Below, one piece after another: positions 14,304-23,858 of a DNA stretch of 64,000 nt. The stretch comes from Bradyrhizobium sp. Y36. GTDB taxonomy: Bacteria; Pseudomonadota; Alphaproteobacteria; Rhizobiales; Xanthobacteraceae. Each line of letters starts with the position of its first letter. The first letter of the stretch is position 1. The position numbers were made by a program, and so were the translations under genes. The stretch is from contig NZ_NWTI01000006.1 in NCBI RefSeq assembly GCF_002531575.1, positions 124,001 to 188,000 on the forward strand, in the 5' to 3' direction. The notes under the pieces are model-generated. The model did no database searches. It was not told the origin of the DNA and was given only the letters and a program-made list of their open reading frames with translations.

Positions 14304-15932
14304 ATGCTGTTCAGTCGTGCGCAGATACAGCAACTGCTCAACAATCTGCTGGAGCTTGGGCCGCGACGCCTGATGGCCTTGGGACTGATCGGCTTCGCCG
14401 TTCTCGTCACCGTCGTCGGCGGCGCGTATTATCTGAGCCGTCCTGAGTTCGAGACACTCTATACCGGCCTCACCCGCGAAGACGTGACGCGCATGGGCGC
14501 GGCGCTGCGCGAGCAGAACATCACCTTCGACGTCAACACCGCGGGCGATGCGCTCTCGGTGCGCCCGAGCCAGACCATGCAGGCGCGCATGCTGCTCGCC
14601 GAGAAGGGGCTGCCGACCAGTGCCAATTCCGGCTACGAGCTGTTCGACAAGATCGGCTCGCTTGGCCTGACCTCGTTCATGCAGGAAGTGACGAAGCTGC
14701 GCGCGCTGGAAGGCGAGATCGCGCGCACGGTTCAATTGATGAAGGGCGTCAAGGCGGCGCGCGTGCATATCGTGCTGCCGGTGCGCGGCTCGTTCCGCGC
14801 GACGCAGCAGCCGCCGTCGGCCTCCGTCGTGCTGCGCACCGACGGGGCGATCGAGGCGCGCACCGCGCAGTCGATCCGTCATCTCGTCGCCGCCGCCATT
14901 CCCGGCATGAGCCGCGACAAGGTGACGGTGCTGGATGCCGACGGTTCAATGCTGCTCGCCGAAGAAGACGAGGCGAGCGCCGCCCCGACCAAGATGGCGA
15001 GCCTGCAGAAGACGGTCGGCGGCATGGTGCAGGAAAACATCCGCAAGGCGCTGACGCCGTATCTCGGCCTCGACAATTTCGAGGTCAGCGTCTCCCCGCA
15101 GCTCTCCACCGACAAGAAGCAGATCAACGAGACCGTCTACGATCCCGAGAGCCGTGCCGAGCGTTCGGTGCGGAACGTGCGCGAGAAGGAATCGTCGCAG
15201 AACGCCGACCGCTCGACCCCGACCACGGTGCAGCAGAACCTTCCCGATCAACAGGTGAACGCCGGGGGCGGCAAGAACTCCAGCGAGGACAAGACCCGCC
15301 GCGAGGACGTCACCAATTTCGAGGTCTCGTCCAAGACCACCACGACGGTGAGCGACGGCTATTCGGTGAAGAAGCTCTTCATCGCCGTCCTGGTCAATCG
15401 CGCGCGGCTGGTCGCCGATCTCGGCGACAAGACCAACCAGGCGATCGTCGACAGCAAGCTCGCCGAGATCAGCCAGCTCGCGGCCACGGCCGGCGGATTG
15501 GACAAGGCGCGCGGCGACCAGATCCAGGTGACGGCCGTCGACTTCATCGAGGGCTCGCGCGAGCTGGCGCCGGTGCCGCCGATCAGCTTCGTCGAGATGA
15601 TCAACAAGCAGCTCGGCAGCGTCATCAACGCGGTGACGATCCTGGCGGTTGCTTCGATGCTGGTCTGGTTCGGCTTGCGGCCGGCGGTCAACGGCATTCT
15701 GACCCATCGCGCGGAGCAGGAGCAGGTCGAGGCCGCCGAGGCCGCCGAGCTCGAAGCCGCTGCGGCCCTTGCCCTTGCCGAGAGCAACGACCCCGAGCTC
15801 AACCTCGTCGAGGACCTCGAAGGCAAGATGCAGCGCACGCCGCAGAAGCGGCTGGAGCAGATCGTCCGGCTCGATCAGGCGCAGGCGGCAGCGATCCTTA
15901 AAGACTGGATGCGACGCGAGGAGGCGGCATGA
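14304..15932 (+). CDS. fliF: Flagellar MS-ring protein FliF
   Basis: FliF forms the inner-membrane MS-ring and the housing of the export gate. The product (542 residues from ATG 14304) has a first membrane helix at about residues 22-43, the ring-building domains (TLYTGLTREDVTRMGAALREQN; KGLPTSANSGYELFDKIGSLGLTSFMQEV; LEGEIARTVQLMKGVKAARVHIVLP), a periplasmic disordered stretch, a second membrane helix near 443-460, and a C-terminal FliG-binding tail (RLEQIVRLDQAQAAAILKDWMRREEAA). ATG 14280 with GGAG upstream is an alternative start; 14304 has GAGG 5 nt upstream and matches the usual N-terminus. It overlaps the next gene by 4 nt. Confidence 0.93.
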   Translation: MLFSRAQIQQLLNNLLELGPRRLMALGLIGFAVLVTVVGGAYYLSRPEFETLYTGLTREDVTRMGAALREQNITFDVNTAGDALSVRPSQTMQARMLLAEKGLPTSANSGYELFDKIGSLGLTSFMQEVTKLRALEGEIARTVQLMKGVKAARVHIVLPVRGSFRATQQPPSASVVLRTDGAIEARTAQSIRHLVAAAIPGMSRDKVTVLDADGSMLLAEEDEASAAPTKMASLQKTVGGMVQENIRKALTPYLGLDNFEVSVSPQLSTDKKQINETVYDPESRAERSVRNVREKESSQNADRSTPTTVQQNLPDQQVNAGGGKNSSEDKTRREDVTNFEVSSKTTTTVSDGYSVKKLFIAVLVNRARLVADLGDKTNQAIVDSKLAEISQLAATAGGLDKARGDQIQVTAVDFIEGSRELAPVPPISFVEMINKQLGSVINAVTILAVASMLVWFGLRPAVNGILTHRAEQEQVEAAEAAELEAAAALALAESNDPELNLVEDLEGKMQRTPQKRLEQIVRLDQAQAAAILKDWMRREEAA

Positions 15933-16612
15933 ACGCGGCAATCGGAAAGCTCCTGACTCAGTTCGACGCGAACGGCCGGGCCAAGGCTCCGCCACCTCCG
16001 CCGCCCAGGATCCAGGACGTGCTGACAAGGCCGAAGGAGATCGCGCGCGAGCCTCAGCCGCAGCCTCAGGCTCAGCCGCAACCGCAGCCCCCGTCGCCGC
16101 CGAAGGCGGAAGCGCCGCCGGTCAATCTGCTGGAGGATGCCTATCGGCGCGGCCTTGCCGCCGGCGCTGCGGAAGGCGACGCCAAGCTTGCCGAGGAGCG
16201 CGTCCGCAGCGCGATCCGGCTCGGCGAGGAGCGCGCCAAATGGTCCGACCAGCAGGCTGTCGCAATCGTCAGTGGCTTCGAGGCGGCGTGCCGCGAGATC
16301 GAGACCAATATCGCAAGCTCCGTCGCGCGGATCCTGCTGCCGTTCCTCGCCGACGCGGTCCGTGACAAGGCGATCGGATCGCTTGTCGAGCAGATTGCGG
16401 CGCTGACCGGTAACTCGTCGGTGCCGGCCTTCAAGGTCACCGGCCCGAGCGAGCTGCTCGATCTCGTGAGAACCCAGCTCGAGGCATCCAGGCGCACCGG
16501 CATCGCGTACGAGACGGCCGAGACCGTCGAGGTCCGCGTCGTCGCCGATCAGACCGTGATCGAGACCCAGATCTCGACCTGGAGCGAACGCCTGAAGGAA
16601 GCGCGCCGGTAA
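15929..16612 (+). CDS. fliH: FliH-like flagellar export stator protein
   Basis: FliH normally dimerises, binds the ATPase FliI and tethers it to FliN. This 227-residue protein has a Pro/Gln-rich N-terminal linker (about residues 20-60), a helical region with spaced small residues (YRRGLAAGAAEGDAKLAEERVRSAIRLGEERAKW) that resembles the FliH GxxxG-type helix, and a C-terminal domain with VRVVADQTVIETQISTWSERL like FliH/AtpH-type endings. Its placement after fliF supports FliH, but sequence identity with enteric FliH is low. No fliI lies in the window, so its partner must be encoded elsewhere. Confidence 0.7.
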   Translation: MNAAIGKLLTQFDANGRAKAPPPPPPRIQDVLTRPKEIAREPQPQPQAQPQPQPPSPPKAEAPPVNLLEDAYRRGLAAGAAEGDAKLAEERVRSAIRLGEERAKWSDQQAVAIVSGFEAACREIETNIASSVARILLPFLADAVRDKAIGSLVEQIAALTGNSSVPAFKVTGPSELLDLVRTQLEASRRTGIAYETAETVEVRVVADQTVIETQISTWSERLKEARR

Positions 16613-16618
16613 TACGCC

Positions 16619-17953
16619 ATGGAAGAAGTCAAGCAGGAGCTCGTGATCGTCCGCCGTCGCAGCGCCTTCGCCGAGGAGGCGCATCACGGCGGCGTATGGA
16701 AGATCGCCTATGCGGACTTCATGACCGCGATGATGGCGTTCTTCCTGGTCATGTGGCTGCTCAATGCGCTCAACCAGGATCAGAAACAGGTCGTTGCGAG
16801 CTATTTTAACCCGATCAAGCTGGCGGAGAATGCGCCGGCTCCGAAGGGCCTGAAGGATCTCTCCAAGAAGGAGCCGACGACGTTCGAAGGGCAGGACGGC
16901 AGGCGGCAGCCGGCCGGTCCGAGCGAGGAGCGGCGCGGCGATTCCCCGACGGCCGAGAAGCCGCCCTTCTACGAAGAGAAGGTGCTGTTCCGCGATCCCT
17001 ACGCAACGCTCGCCGAGATCGCGAGCAGCGCTAACCAGGCCTCGGGGCAGCGGCGCGCCGGCGCGCTGACGTCGGCCGAAGAGGATGGCCTCAAGGGTGG
17101 CGACGCCTATCGCGATCCGTTCGATCCCGGCTATTGGAAGCTGGCGCCGCAAGCGTCCAAGGACGCCGATCGCATGATCGAAAGCGAGCCCAAGCCGAAT
17201 GCGTCCGCGCGGGACGCCGCGGCCGCCATAAATCCAGGTGAGCAGACGCGTCGTGCCAAGGCGGACGACGCCGGCGGAAGCGTGGCTTCGAACGCGGATG
17301 CGTCGTCGGCGAACCTGTCGCCGCTGATGCCGCCGGCTCCCGCGCCGGCGCAATCGCCCCGCGAAGGCAGCGCTCAGGCGACTGCTCAGGCGAACAGTCA
17401 AGCGACGGTTCAAGCCAACGCCGCCGCGCAGGCACGTCCGAACGATGCGGCGAAGGAGAACGAGCCGCGCGATGCCGCGCAGACCCAGCAGCCGACCGTC
17501 AAGCAGCTTCAGTCCGCGATCGCGGAGGCGCTGTCGGACATCAAGGCGGGTGCTGGCCCGGCGGCCGAGGTGCGTCAGGTCGAGGAGGGGCTCCTGATCA
17601 GCCTGACCGACGATGCGAGCTTCGGCATGTTCGCGGTCGGCTCGGCCGAGCCGCGGCCCGAACTGATCCGCGTGATCGACAAGATCGGGCCGCTGCTGAC
17701 GAAGCGCCAGGGCATGATCATCGTCCGCGGCCATACCGACAATCGGCCGTATCGCTCCGAGAATTACGACAATTGGCGGCTGTCGACCGCGCGCGCCCAG
17801 ATGGCCTATTACATGCTGGTTCGCTCCGGCGTCGACGCTCAGCGGATAGAGCATGTCGAAGGCTATGCCGACCGGCGTCCGAAGCTTCCGAACGATCCCG
17901 CGGCCGCGCAGAACCGCCGCATCGAGATCCTGATCCGTGAGAAGCGCCCTTGA
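16619..17953 (+). CDS. motB: Flagellar motor stator protein MotB
   Basis: MotB anchors the stator to peptidoglycan and carries the proton-binding aspartate. The 444-residue product begins with a basic cytoplasmic segment, HHGGVWKIAYADFMTAMMAFFLVMWLLNA with the essential Asp33 at the start of the membrane helix, the plug region (VVASYFNPIKLAE), a long disordered linker of about 250 residues rich in Ala, Gln and Pro, and a C-terminal OmpA domain near residues 320-440 (IIVRGHTDNRPY, NWRLSTARAQMAYYMLV, PAAAQNRRIEILI). The long linker is typical of rhizobial MotB, which works with MotC. Confidence 0.94.
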   Translation: MEEVKQELVIVRRRSAFAEEAHHGGVWKIAYADFMTAMMAFFLVMWLLNALNQDQKQVVASYFNPIKLAENAPAPKGLKDLSKKEPTTFEGQDGRRQPAGPSEERRGDSPTAEKPPFYEEKVLFRDPYATLAEIASSANQASGQRRAGALTSAEEDGLKGGDAYRDPFDPGYWKLAPQASKDADRMIESEPKPNASARDAAAAINPGEQTRRAKADDAGGSVASNADASSANLSPLMPPAPAPAQSPREGSAQATAQANSQATVQANAAAQARPNDAAKENEPRDAAQTQQPTVKQLQSAIAEALSDIKAGAGPAAEVRQVEEGLLISLTDDASFGMFAVGSAEPRPELIRVIDKIGPLLTKRQGMIIVRGHTDNRPYRSENYDNWRLSTARAQMAYYMLVRSGVDAQRIEHVEGYADRRPKLPNDPAAAQNRRIEILIREKRP

Positions 17954-19128
17954 TCAGGTCGCTCCTCTGCGCCGCCCTGCTGCTCCTGCCGTTCACGGCG
18001 GGACGCGGGCTTGCGCAACCCGCGCGTCAGTCGGGCGAGCCTTATGAGCTCGTCCGCGCGTTGCAGGCGGTGCAGGACGGCATCGCCAACGGCGACACCG
18101 CCGCGCATGGCAGCCACATCGCGCTGATCCGGCAGATCGGCGAGAAGTTTCTCGCCGCCGATCCCGCCGTGTGGAACAATCCGCAGAACAGCCAGGCCGT
18201 CGTCATCTACCTGCTCAGCGGCGGTGCGCCGCAAATCGTCCGCAAGCTGCCGCGCGACAAGATGAACGTGGACGAGCGGCTGTTCAACGGCGCGCTTGCT
18301 TATGTCGAGGGCCGTCAGGAGGAGGCGCGGGAGCAGCTCAAGGACGTCAAGCCGCGGACGCTGTCCTCGGGCCTGGGCGGACAAGTCGCGCTGGTCCAGG
18401 GTGCGCTGTTCGCGCGCACCGAGGCCTCGCTCGCGATCGAGCGCCTGGATGATGCACGCCTGCTGCTGCCGGGCACGCTGGTGGAGGAAGCGGCGCTGCG
18501 GCGCGAGATCCTGCTGGTGGGGCAGGCGGAGGATTTCGAGAAGTTCGAGTTCCTGACGCTGGCCTATCTCCGCCATTACCGCAACTCGATCTATGCCGGC
18601 GATTTCTGGCAGCGCTTCTCCACCGGTCTGACGCAATCGAGCCTGGCGCTCGACGAACGCCGCTTCGCGCGGATCGCGGCCCTGCTGGAGCAGATCGATC
18701 GGGCAAGCCGCCTCAAGCTCTATCTGGTGATCGCGCGCGCCGCGATGGTGCGCGGACAGCTGGCCGTGACGCGGCTCGCCGGCGAACGGGCGCTGACGCT
18801 CAGCGCTGACGCCTCGGCGGATCGCGAACGGGCGCATTTCTTCCGTGGCGCCGCGCGAGCGCTCGCCGACGAATATGACGGCGGCCTCGCCGAGTTGAAG
18901 GCGGTCGACCGGTCGAAGCTGCCCGAGCGCGACGTGCCCCTGTTCAACGCCACGGTGCAGCTCGCGCTGGACATTCGCAAGCCGCTTCCGGGCGGATCCG
19001 CCACCGCGACCGACAAGCCTCCGGTGACGCCGGCGCGCCTCGATCTGGCGACATCAACCGCGACGCTCGCGCGCGCGCAGAAGCAGCTCCGCGAGCTCGA
19101 ACTCTTCACCAGGGATCGCCGTCCATGA
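17950..19128 (+). CDS. motC: Periplasmic motor protein MotC
   Basis: MotC is a rhizobium-specific periplasmic protein that binds MotB and is needed for motor rotation. The 392-residue product has a signal peptide (RSLLCAALLLLPFTAGRGLAQ) and conserved stretches such as PYELVRALQAVQDGIANGDTAAHGSHIALIRQIGEKF, WNNPQNSQAVVIYLLSGG, and LPGTLVEEAALRREILLVGQ, followed by repeated helical-hairpin sequence. The start is a TTG overlapping the motB stop, with no better candidate. It overlaps fliK by 4 nt. Confidence 0.9.
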   Translation: MIRSLLCAALLLLPFTAGRGLAQPARQSGEPYELVRALQAVQDGIANGDTAAHGSHIALIRQIGEKFLAADPAVWNNPQNSQAVVIYLLSGGAPQIVRKLPRDKMNVDERLFNGALAYVEGRQEEAREQLKDVKPRTLSSGLGGQVALVQGALFARTEASLAIERLDDARLLLPGTLVEEAALRREILLVGQAEDFEKFEFLTLAYLRHYRNSIYAGDFWQRFSTGLTQSSLALDERRFARIAALLEQIDRASRLKLYLVIARAAMVRGQLAVTRLAGERALTLSADASADRERAHFFRGAARALADEYDGGLAELKAVDRSKLPERDVPLFNATVQLALDIRKPLPGGSATATDKPPVTPARLDLATSTATLARAQKQLRELELFTRDRRP

Positions 19129-20468
19129 CCAAGCTCACGGGAACCTCCGGACAGCTTTTCTCGGGTCTTGCCGAGAGCCTCAACATGCGGGGAACGTCGC
19201 GCTCGGCCAAGAGCGCCGGGGGCAAGTCTCAGTCAAGCTCCTCGTTCAACGACCTGCTCCATACCGTCTCGAACCTCGCCAAGCAGGCTTTGAACGACGG
19301 CGGCAGCGAGACGACGGCAAAGCCCGGAACGTTGCGCACGCGTCTGGTTCACTCGGGCGAGGCGGAGAAGCCGAAAACCGCGGTGGTGCAGGAGCGCGCC
19401 GCAGCGTCTGAGCACGCAAAGTCCAGCGAAGAGCCGTCCGACAAGACGGCCGACAAGCCGTCGGAGAAGCATCGCCACGTCGATCATGCCGCCAAGGCGG
19501 ACGTTCAGGCCCCATCGAATGCCGTCGTGGCGATCGGACAGGAGATCGCCGCCGCCCCTGCCGTGAAGCCGCAGATGCAATTGCAGTCGGCCGACAAGGA
19601 CGCGCCCGTGCGCGAGGAGCGGTCGTCCACGAAGCGCGAGGTTCAGGGCACGAAGGCGGCGGCCACGACCGAGACCGCCCCGTCCAATGATGCTCCGGCT
19701 GCCGCGCGGCCGCGCGCCGCGGCTTCGCAGGTCGCGACCGCGCCGCAATCCCTGCCTGCACCGGACGCCGAGCCGTCGGGCGCGATGCCCGAGACACCAG
19801 GTTTCGAAGCGGTCACGGCCAATGTCGAGCGCGCGGCCAAGGCCGCGGGGCGCGACGCGTTGCCCGAGACGACCAAGGTCACGGTGGTCCAGCAGGAGAC
19901 CCACCTGCCTCCGGCGCAGTTCAGCGCCCCGCAGCAGGTCGCCAACGCGGTCGTCGCCGAGCTGAAGGAGTCCGCAAGCCCTGCGGCCTCCGCCGCGCCC
20001 GATCTGACGGCGTCCCAGACCAATGCGCCGGATCAGCCGCTGAAGATCCTGACCATCAATCTCGAGCCGCCCGCGCTCGGCAACGTCACCGTGCGCCTTC
20101 GTCTCGTCGGCACCGAAGTGTCCATCCATCTTGCGGCCGAGCGCAAGGACACCACCCAGATGCTGGACCAGCAGCGCGATTCGATCCGCGATCTCATGCA
20201 GTCGGCAGGCTACGTCGCCGACGTCGCGCCCGTGCAGCACGGCTCGCTGGACGGATTCCAGAGCGGCTCCGGCCAGTCGCAGCCGCAGTTCTCGGGCCAG
20301 CAGCAGCCGTCGTCGCAGTCGCAAGGAACGTTCGGCGGCGCCGGCACCTCGTCGGGGCAGTCCGACGGTGGCGCTAGGCAGGCAAGGCAGGAGCGCCAGT
20401 CCAATCAGGAGACGCGTCATGACCAGGAATTGGGCCAGCAGAATCGCCGCGGCCCTGTTTATCTGTAA
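19125..20468 (+). CDS. fliK: Flagellar hook-length control protein FliK (rhizobial MotD)
   Basis: FliK measures hook length and triggers FlhB switching; the rhizobial gene was first called motD. The 447-residue product has a long low-complexity, Ala/Lys/Glu-rich N-terminal ruler and a C-terminal Flg_hook domain from about residue 300 (LKILTINLEPPALGNVTVRLRLVGTEVSIHLAAERKDTTQMLDQQRDSIRDLMQSAGYVADV), then a Gln/Ser/Gly-rich tail. The last 50 nt also encode the start of the downstream transglycosylase in another frame. Confidence 0.9.
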   Translation: MTKLTGTSGQLFSGLAESLNMRGTSRSAKSAGGKSQSSSSFNDLLHTVSNLAKQALNDGGSETTAKPGTLRTRLVHSGEAEKPKTAVVQERAAASEHAKSSEEPSDKTADKPSEKHRHVDHAAKADVQAPSNAVVAIGQEIAAAPAVKPQMQLQSADKDAPVREERSSTKREVQGTKAAATTETAPSNDAPAAARPRAAASQVATAPQSLPAPDAEPSGAMPETPGFEAVTANVERAAKAAGRDALPETTKVTVVQQETHLPPAQFSAPQQVANAVVAELKESASPAASAAPDLTASQTNAPDQPLKILTINLEPPALGNVTVRLRLVGTEVSIHLAAERKDTTQMLDQQRDSIRDLMQSAGYVADVAPVQHGSLDGFQSGSGQSQPQFSGQQQPSSQSQGTFGGAGTSSGQSDGGARQARQERQSNQETRHDQELGQQNRRGPVYL

Positions 20469-21000
20469 TGCCGGCACCGCGACGGCGGCGACCGACAGCA
20501 CGCGCCCCTGCGAGCGCGAGATGGCGCGCGCGGCCCAGCAGCACGGGATTCCTCTCGGCATTCTCTACGCGGTCGGCCTCACCGAGACCGGGCGGCGCGG
20601 CGCGCTGCATCCTTACGCGCTCGGGGCCGACGGCCAGACCGTGTTCGCCAAGGACCTGGACGACGCCATGGCGAATTTCGAGGCGATCCGCGGCAAGGGG
20701 ATCAAGCTGATCGATCTCGGCTGCATGCAGATCAACCACCATTTCCACGGCGACAAGTTCACGTCGGTGCGGGCGATGTTCGATCCCGCCCGAAACGTCG
20801 ACTATGCCGCGCGTTTCCTCAAGGAGCTGAAGCAGCGCGAGGGCAGCTGGACCATGGCGGTCGCGCGCTACAATGCCGGCCCCAACAACCAGCCGGCGCA
20901 GAAGCGCTACGTCTGCCACATCGTCGCGCATCTCGTCTCCAGCGGCTTCGGCGCGTGGACCGACAAGGCGCGCTCGTTCTGTCAGCCGAAGACAACATGA
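20419..21000 (+). CDS. Flagellar-locus lytic transglycosylase
   Basis: This 193-residue periplasmic protein has a signal peptide (SRIAAALFICNAGTATAA) and an SLT-type lysozyme domain with the catalytic glutamate at Glu56 in AVGLTETG, then LGCMQINHHFHGDKF and VARYNAGP, the usual active-site motifs. Rhizobial loci keep such a gene next to fliK and flgE, and in Rhodobacter the related SltF opens peptidoglycan for rod passage; FlgJ here lacks a muramidase domain, so this enzyme is the likely supplier. The ATG at 20419 lies inside fliK (50-nt overlap, different frame); no later ATG precedes the signal peptide. Confidence 0.85.
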   Translation: MTRNWASRIAAALFICNAGTATAATDSTRPCEREMARAAQQHGIPLGILYAVGLTETGRRGALHPYALGADGQTVFAKDLDDAMANFEAIRGKGIKLIDLGCMQINHHFHGDKFTSVRAMFDPARNVDYAARFLKELKQREGSWTMAVARYNAGPNNQPAQKRYVCHIVAHLVSSGFGAWTDKARSFCQPKTT

Positions 21001-21066
21001 CGTGACGAACCGAAGAGCGATGCCACGACGACAAGTTGTGCATCGTCGCCAATCATCAGCCCCGCG

Positions 21067-21083
21067 CAAGCAAGACCCCCCAT
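21067..21083 (+). promoter_or_regulatory. Weak promoter-like box upstream of flgE
   Basis: CAAGCAAGACCCCCCAT keeps the CAAG half and the 32-nt distance to the flgE ATG, but the right half departs from TAG. It is supported mainly by position. Confidence 0.3.
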
Positions 21084-21115
21084 TGTAGCTGCAACCTACC
21101 AAAGGAGCCCCCTTC

Positions 21116-22345
21116 ATGAGCCTGTATGGTGTTATGCGCACCGGTGTTTCCGGAATGAACGCGCAGTCCAACAAGCTGTCGACGGTCTCGGACAACATCG
21201 CCAACGTCAACACGACCGGCTACAAGCGGGCTTCCACCGAATTCTCCTCGCTGATCCTGAAGAGCGGCTCCGGCAATTACGATTCCGGCGCGGTCGAAAC
21301 CACGGTCCGCTACGCCATCTCCGATCCCGGCAACTACCACTTCACGACGTCGACGACGGATCTGGCCGTCCAGGGCAACGGCTTCTTCGTCGTGCAGGAC
21401 GCGAACGGAAACAACTTCCTGACCCGCGCCGGCGCGTTCGTGCCCGACAATACCGGCAACCTCGTCAACACCGCCGGCTTCCAGCTGATGGGCTACAACA
21501 TCGCGAACGGCGCAACGCCAACCGTCGCCGCCAACGGCTTCGGCGGTCTGCAGGTCATCAACGTCAACCAGATGGCGCTGCAGGCTGCGCCGTCCACCAA
21601 GGCGACCGTCGCTGCCAACCTCGATCCCAGCGCGACCGCGATTGCAGCCCCGGCGGGGCCCGCCAACTACACGTCGAAGACGTCGATGGTGACCTACGAC
21701 AACATCGGCAATGCCGTGACGCTCGACGTCTACGCCGCCAAGACGGGCGCCAATACCTGGGACATCCAAGTCTACAACGGCGCAACTCAGTTGACGACGC
21801 CAGGTCCCACCACCACGTTCACCTTCGACGTCACCGCGACCGGCAAGGGCAAGCTCGCCGCGGCGAGCCCGACCTCGCTCTCGGTCGCGATCCCCGGCGG
21901 TTCGGCCGCCTTTAACATCGACATGTCGGCCATGACCCAGGTCGCTGCCGCCTTCGATTTCAAGGCGACGGTCGACGGCAACGCTCCGTCCGCGGTTGAA
22001 AAAGTGAACATCGACGACAAGGGCATCGTCACCGCCGTGCTCAAGAACGGCACCACGTTGCCGAGCTTCCAGATCGCGCTCGCCACCGTGCCGAGCCCGG
22101 ACCATCTGACGCCCGAGGTCGGCAACGTCTATTCGCCCAACCTCGAGTCCGGAAACGTGCAGGTCGGCCTCGCCGGCCAGGGCGGTCTCGGCACCGTGAA
22201 ATCCGGCGCACTGGAAGATTCCAACGTCGATCTCGCGGACGAGCTGACCTCGATGATCGAGGCCCAGCGCGGCTTCACCGCCAACTCGAAATCGTTCCAG
22301 ACCGGTGCCGACCTGCTGGACGTCGTCGTCAACCTGAAGCGCTGA
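21116..22345 (+). CDS. flgE: Flagellar hook protein FlgE
   Basis: FlgE is the hook subunit. The 409-residue product has the N-terminal rod/hook pattern (GVMRTGVSGMNAQSNKLSTVSDNIANVNTTGYKRASTEFSSL), the D1 region (DLAVQGNGFFVVQDANGN, RAGAFVPDNTGNLVNTAGFQLMGY), a large middle domain and the conserved C-terminus LEDSNVDLADELTSMIEAQRGFTANSKSFQT. AAAGGAG lies about 10 nt before the ATG. It heads flgE-flgK-flgL-flaF-flbT-flgD-fliQ. Confidence 0.95.
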   Translation: MSLYGVMRTGVSGMNAQSNKLSTVSDNIANVNTTGYKRASTEFSSLILKSGSGNYDSGAVETTVRYAISDPGNYHFTTSTTDLAVQGNGFFVVQDANGNNFLTRAGAFVPDNTGNLVNTAGFQLMGYNIANGATPTVAANGFGGLQVINVNQMALQAAPSTKATVAANLDPSATAIAAPAGPANYTSKTSMVTYDNIGNAVTLDVYAAKTGANTWDIQVYNGATQLTTPGPTTTFTFDVTATGKGKLAAASPTSLSVAIPGGSAAFNIDMSAMTQVAAAFDFKATVDGNAPSAVEKVNIDDKGIVTAVLKNGTTLPSFQIALATVPSPDHLTPEVGNVYSPNLESGNVQVGLAGQGGLGTVKSGALEDSNVDLADELTSMIEAQRGFTANSKSFQTGADLLDVVVNLKR

Positions 22346-22379
22346 ATTCCTCAGCGCTCGTCTCGGGTAAGAGCACTTC

Positions 22380-23855
22380 ATGTCCATCACCGGCGCCCTC
22401 AACTCCGCCCGCTCCTCGCTCATGGCGTCGGGCATCCAGTCGGCGACGATCTCGCGCAACATCGCCGGGGCCAGTGCCCCCGGCTATTCGCGCAAGCTCA
22501 CCATGCTGGACAATTTTCCCGGCGCCGGCGTCTACGTCGCGGCGATCCAGCGTGCAGCCTCTTCCGGTCTTTATAACAACGTTCTGGTCGCGACGTCGTC
22601 GTCGGCCAAGCAGAGCGTGATCTATGACGGCCTGCAGAAGATCGCGGCATCGACGGTGGACGATCCCGAGCTCGAACAGTCGCCCACTGCTCAGCTCAAC
22701 AAGCTGAAGCAGGCGCTGCAGCAATACGCCAACTCCACCGACAATGCGACCCTGGCACAAGCCGCCGTGACGTCCGCGAAGGACATGGTGACCGCGCTCA
22801 ACCAGGCCACCAAGACCGTGCAGTCGGTGCGAGAGCAGGCCGACGTCGACATGACGACGTCGGTCACCAACATCAACCAGCTCCTCACCCAGTTCCAGAC
22901 CGTCAACACCGCGATCGTGAAGGGCACGATCACCGGCGACGACGTCACCGACTATCTCGACCAGCGCGACAGCATCGTCTCGAAGCTATCGCAGGAGCTC
23001 GGCGTCACCATGTCGCTGCGTCCCAATGGGGATGCGGCGCTCTATACCGACAGCGGCGTCGTGCTGTTCGACAAGACGGCGCGGACGGTGAGCTTTGCGC
23101 CGACCAACGCCTACACGGCCGGCACCACCGGCAATGCGGTCTTCATCGACGGCGTGCCCGTGACCGGCGCCAATTCCGTCATGCCGCTGAAATCCGGCAA
23201 GCTGGCCGGCCTGGCCCAGCTGCGCGACCAGGACACGGTGACGTATCAGAGTCAGCTCGACGAAGTCGCGCGCGGCCTGATCGACGCCTTCAAGGAGGTC
23301 GATCAGTCCGGCGCCGCACTGCCCGACGTGCCCGGCCTCTTCACCTATCCCGGTTCGCCCGCGATGCCCGCGAGCGCCACGATCTCGGTCGGTCTCGCCG
23401 GCACGATCTCGGTTGCCGCATCGGTCGACCCGGCCGCGGGCGGCAACCCCAATCTGCTGCGCGACGGCGCCATCAGTGGCAGTGCCGCCTACAATTACAA
23501 CACGACCGGAAACGCCGGCTTCTCGACCCGGCTGCAGCAGCTGATCGACAACATGAACGCGCCGCAGCCGTTCGACGTCGCCGCGCAAGGCAAGCCGAGC
23601 GGCAGCGTGATCGAGTTCGCCTCGTCGTCGGCGAGCTGGATCGAAAGCCATCGCAAGGCCGCCGACGACAGCGTCCAGTACCAGAACACGCTGCTCGACC
23701 GCAGCACCGCGGCGCTGTCCAACGTCGCCGGCGTCAACATGGACGACGAGATGTCGCTGATGCTCCAGGTCGAGCGCACCTACTCGGCCTCGTCGAAGAT
23801 CATTTCGACCGTCGACCAGATGTTGCAGAGCCTGCTGGCTGCCGTGGGGAATTAA
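22380..23855 (+). CDS. flgK: Hook-associated protein FlgK (HAP1)
   Basis: FlgK joins hook and filament. The 491-residue product begins SITGALNSARSSLMASGIQSATISRNIAGASAPGYSRK, contains DYLDQRDSIVSKLSQELGVTMSL, a FlgK signature, and ends NVAGVNMDDEMSLMLQVERTYSASSKIISTVDQMLQSLLAA. It lies 34 nt after flgE and 3 nt before flgL. Confidence 0.94.
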   Translation: MSITGALNSARSSLMASGIQSATISRNIAGASAPGYSRKLTMLDNFPGAGVYVAAIQRAASSGLYNNVLVATSSSAKQSVIYDGLQKIAASTVDDPELEQSPTAQLNKLKQALQQYANSTDNATLAQAAVTSAKDMVTALNQATKTVQSVREQADVDMTTSVTNINQLLTQFQTVNTAIVKGTITGDDVTDYLDQRDSIVSKLSQELGVTMSLRPNGDAALYTDSGVVLFDKTARTVSFAPTNAYTAGTTGNAVFIDGVPVTGANSVMPLKSGKLAGLAQLRDQDTVTYQSQLDEVARGLIDAFKEVDQSGAALPDVPGLFTYPGSPAMPASATISVGLAGTISVAASVDPAAGGNPNLLRDGAISGSAAYNYNTTGNAGFSTRLQQLIDNMNAPQPFDVAAQGKPSGSVIEFASSSASWIESHRKAADDSVQYQNTLLDRSTAALSNVAGVNMDDEMSLMLQVERTYSASSKIISTVDQMLQSLLAAVGN

Positions 23856-23858
23856 GTC

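Noticed and set aside
15875..17854. A 659-codon minus-strand frame opposite fliH and motB
   Set aside because: Low-complexity Arg/Leu/Gly composition and full overlap with motB, which carries clear stator and OmpA motifs.
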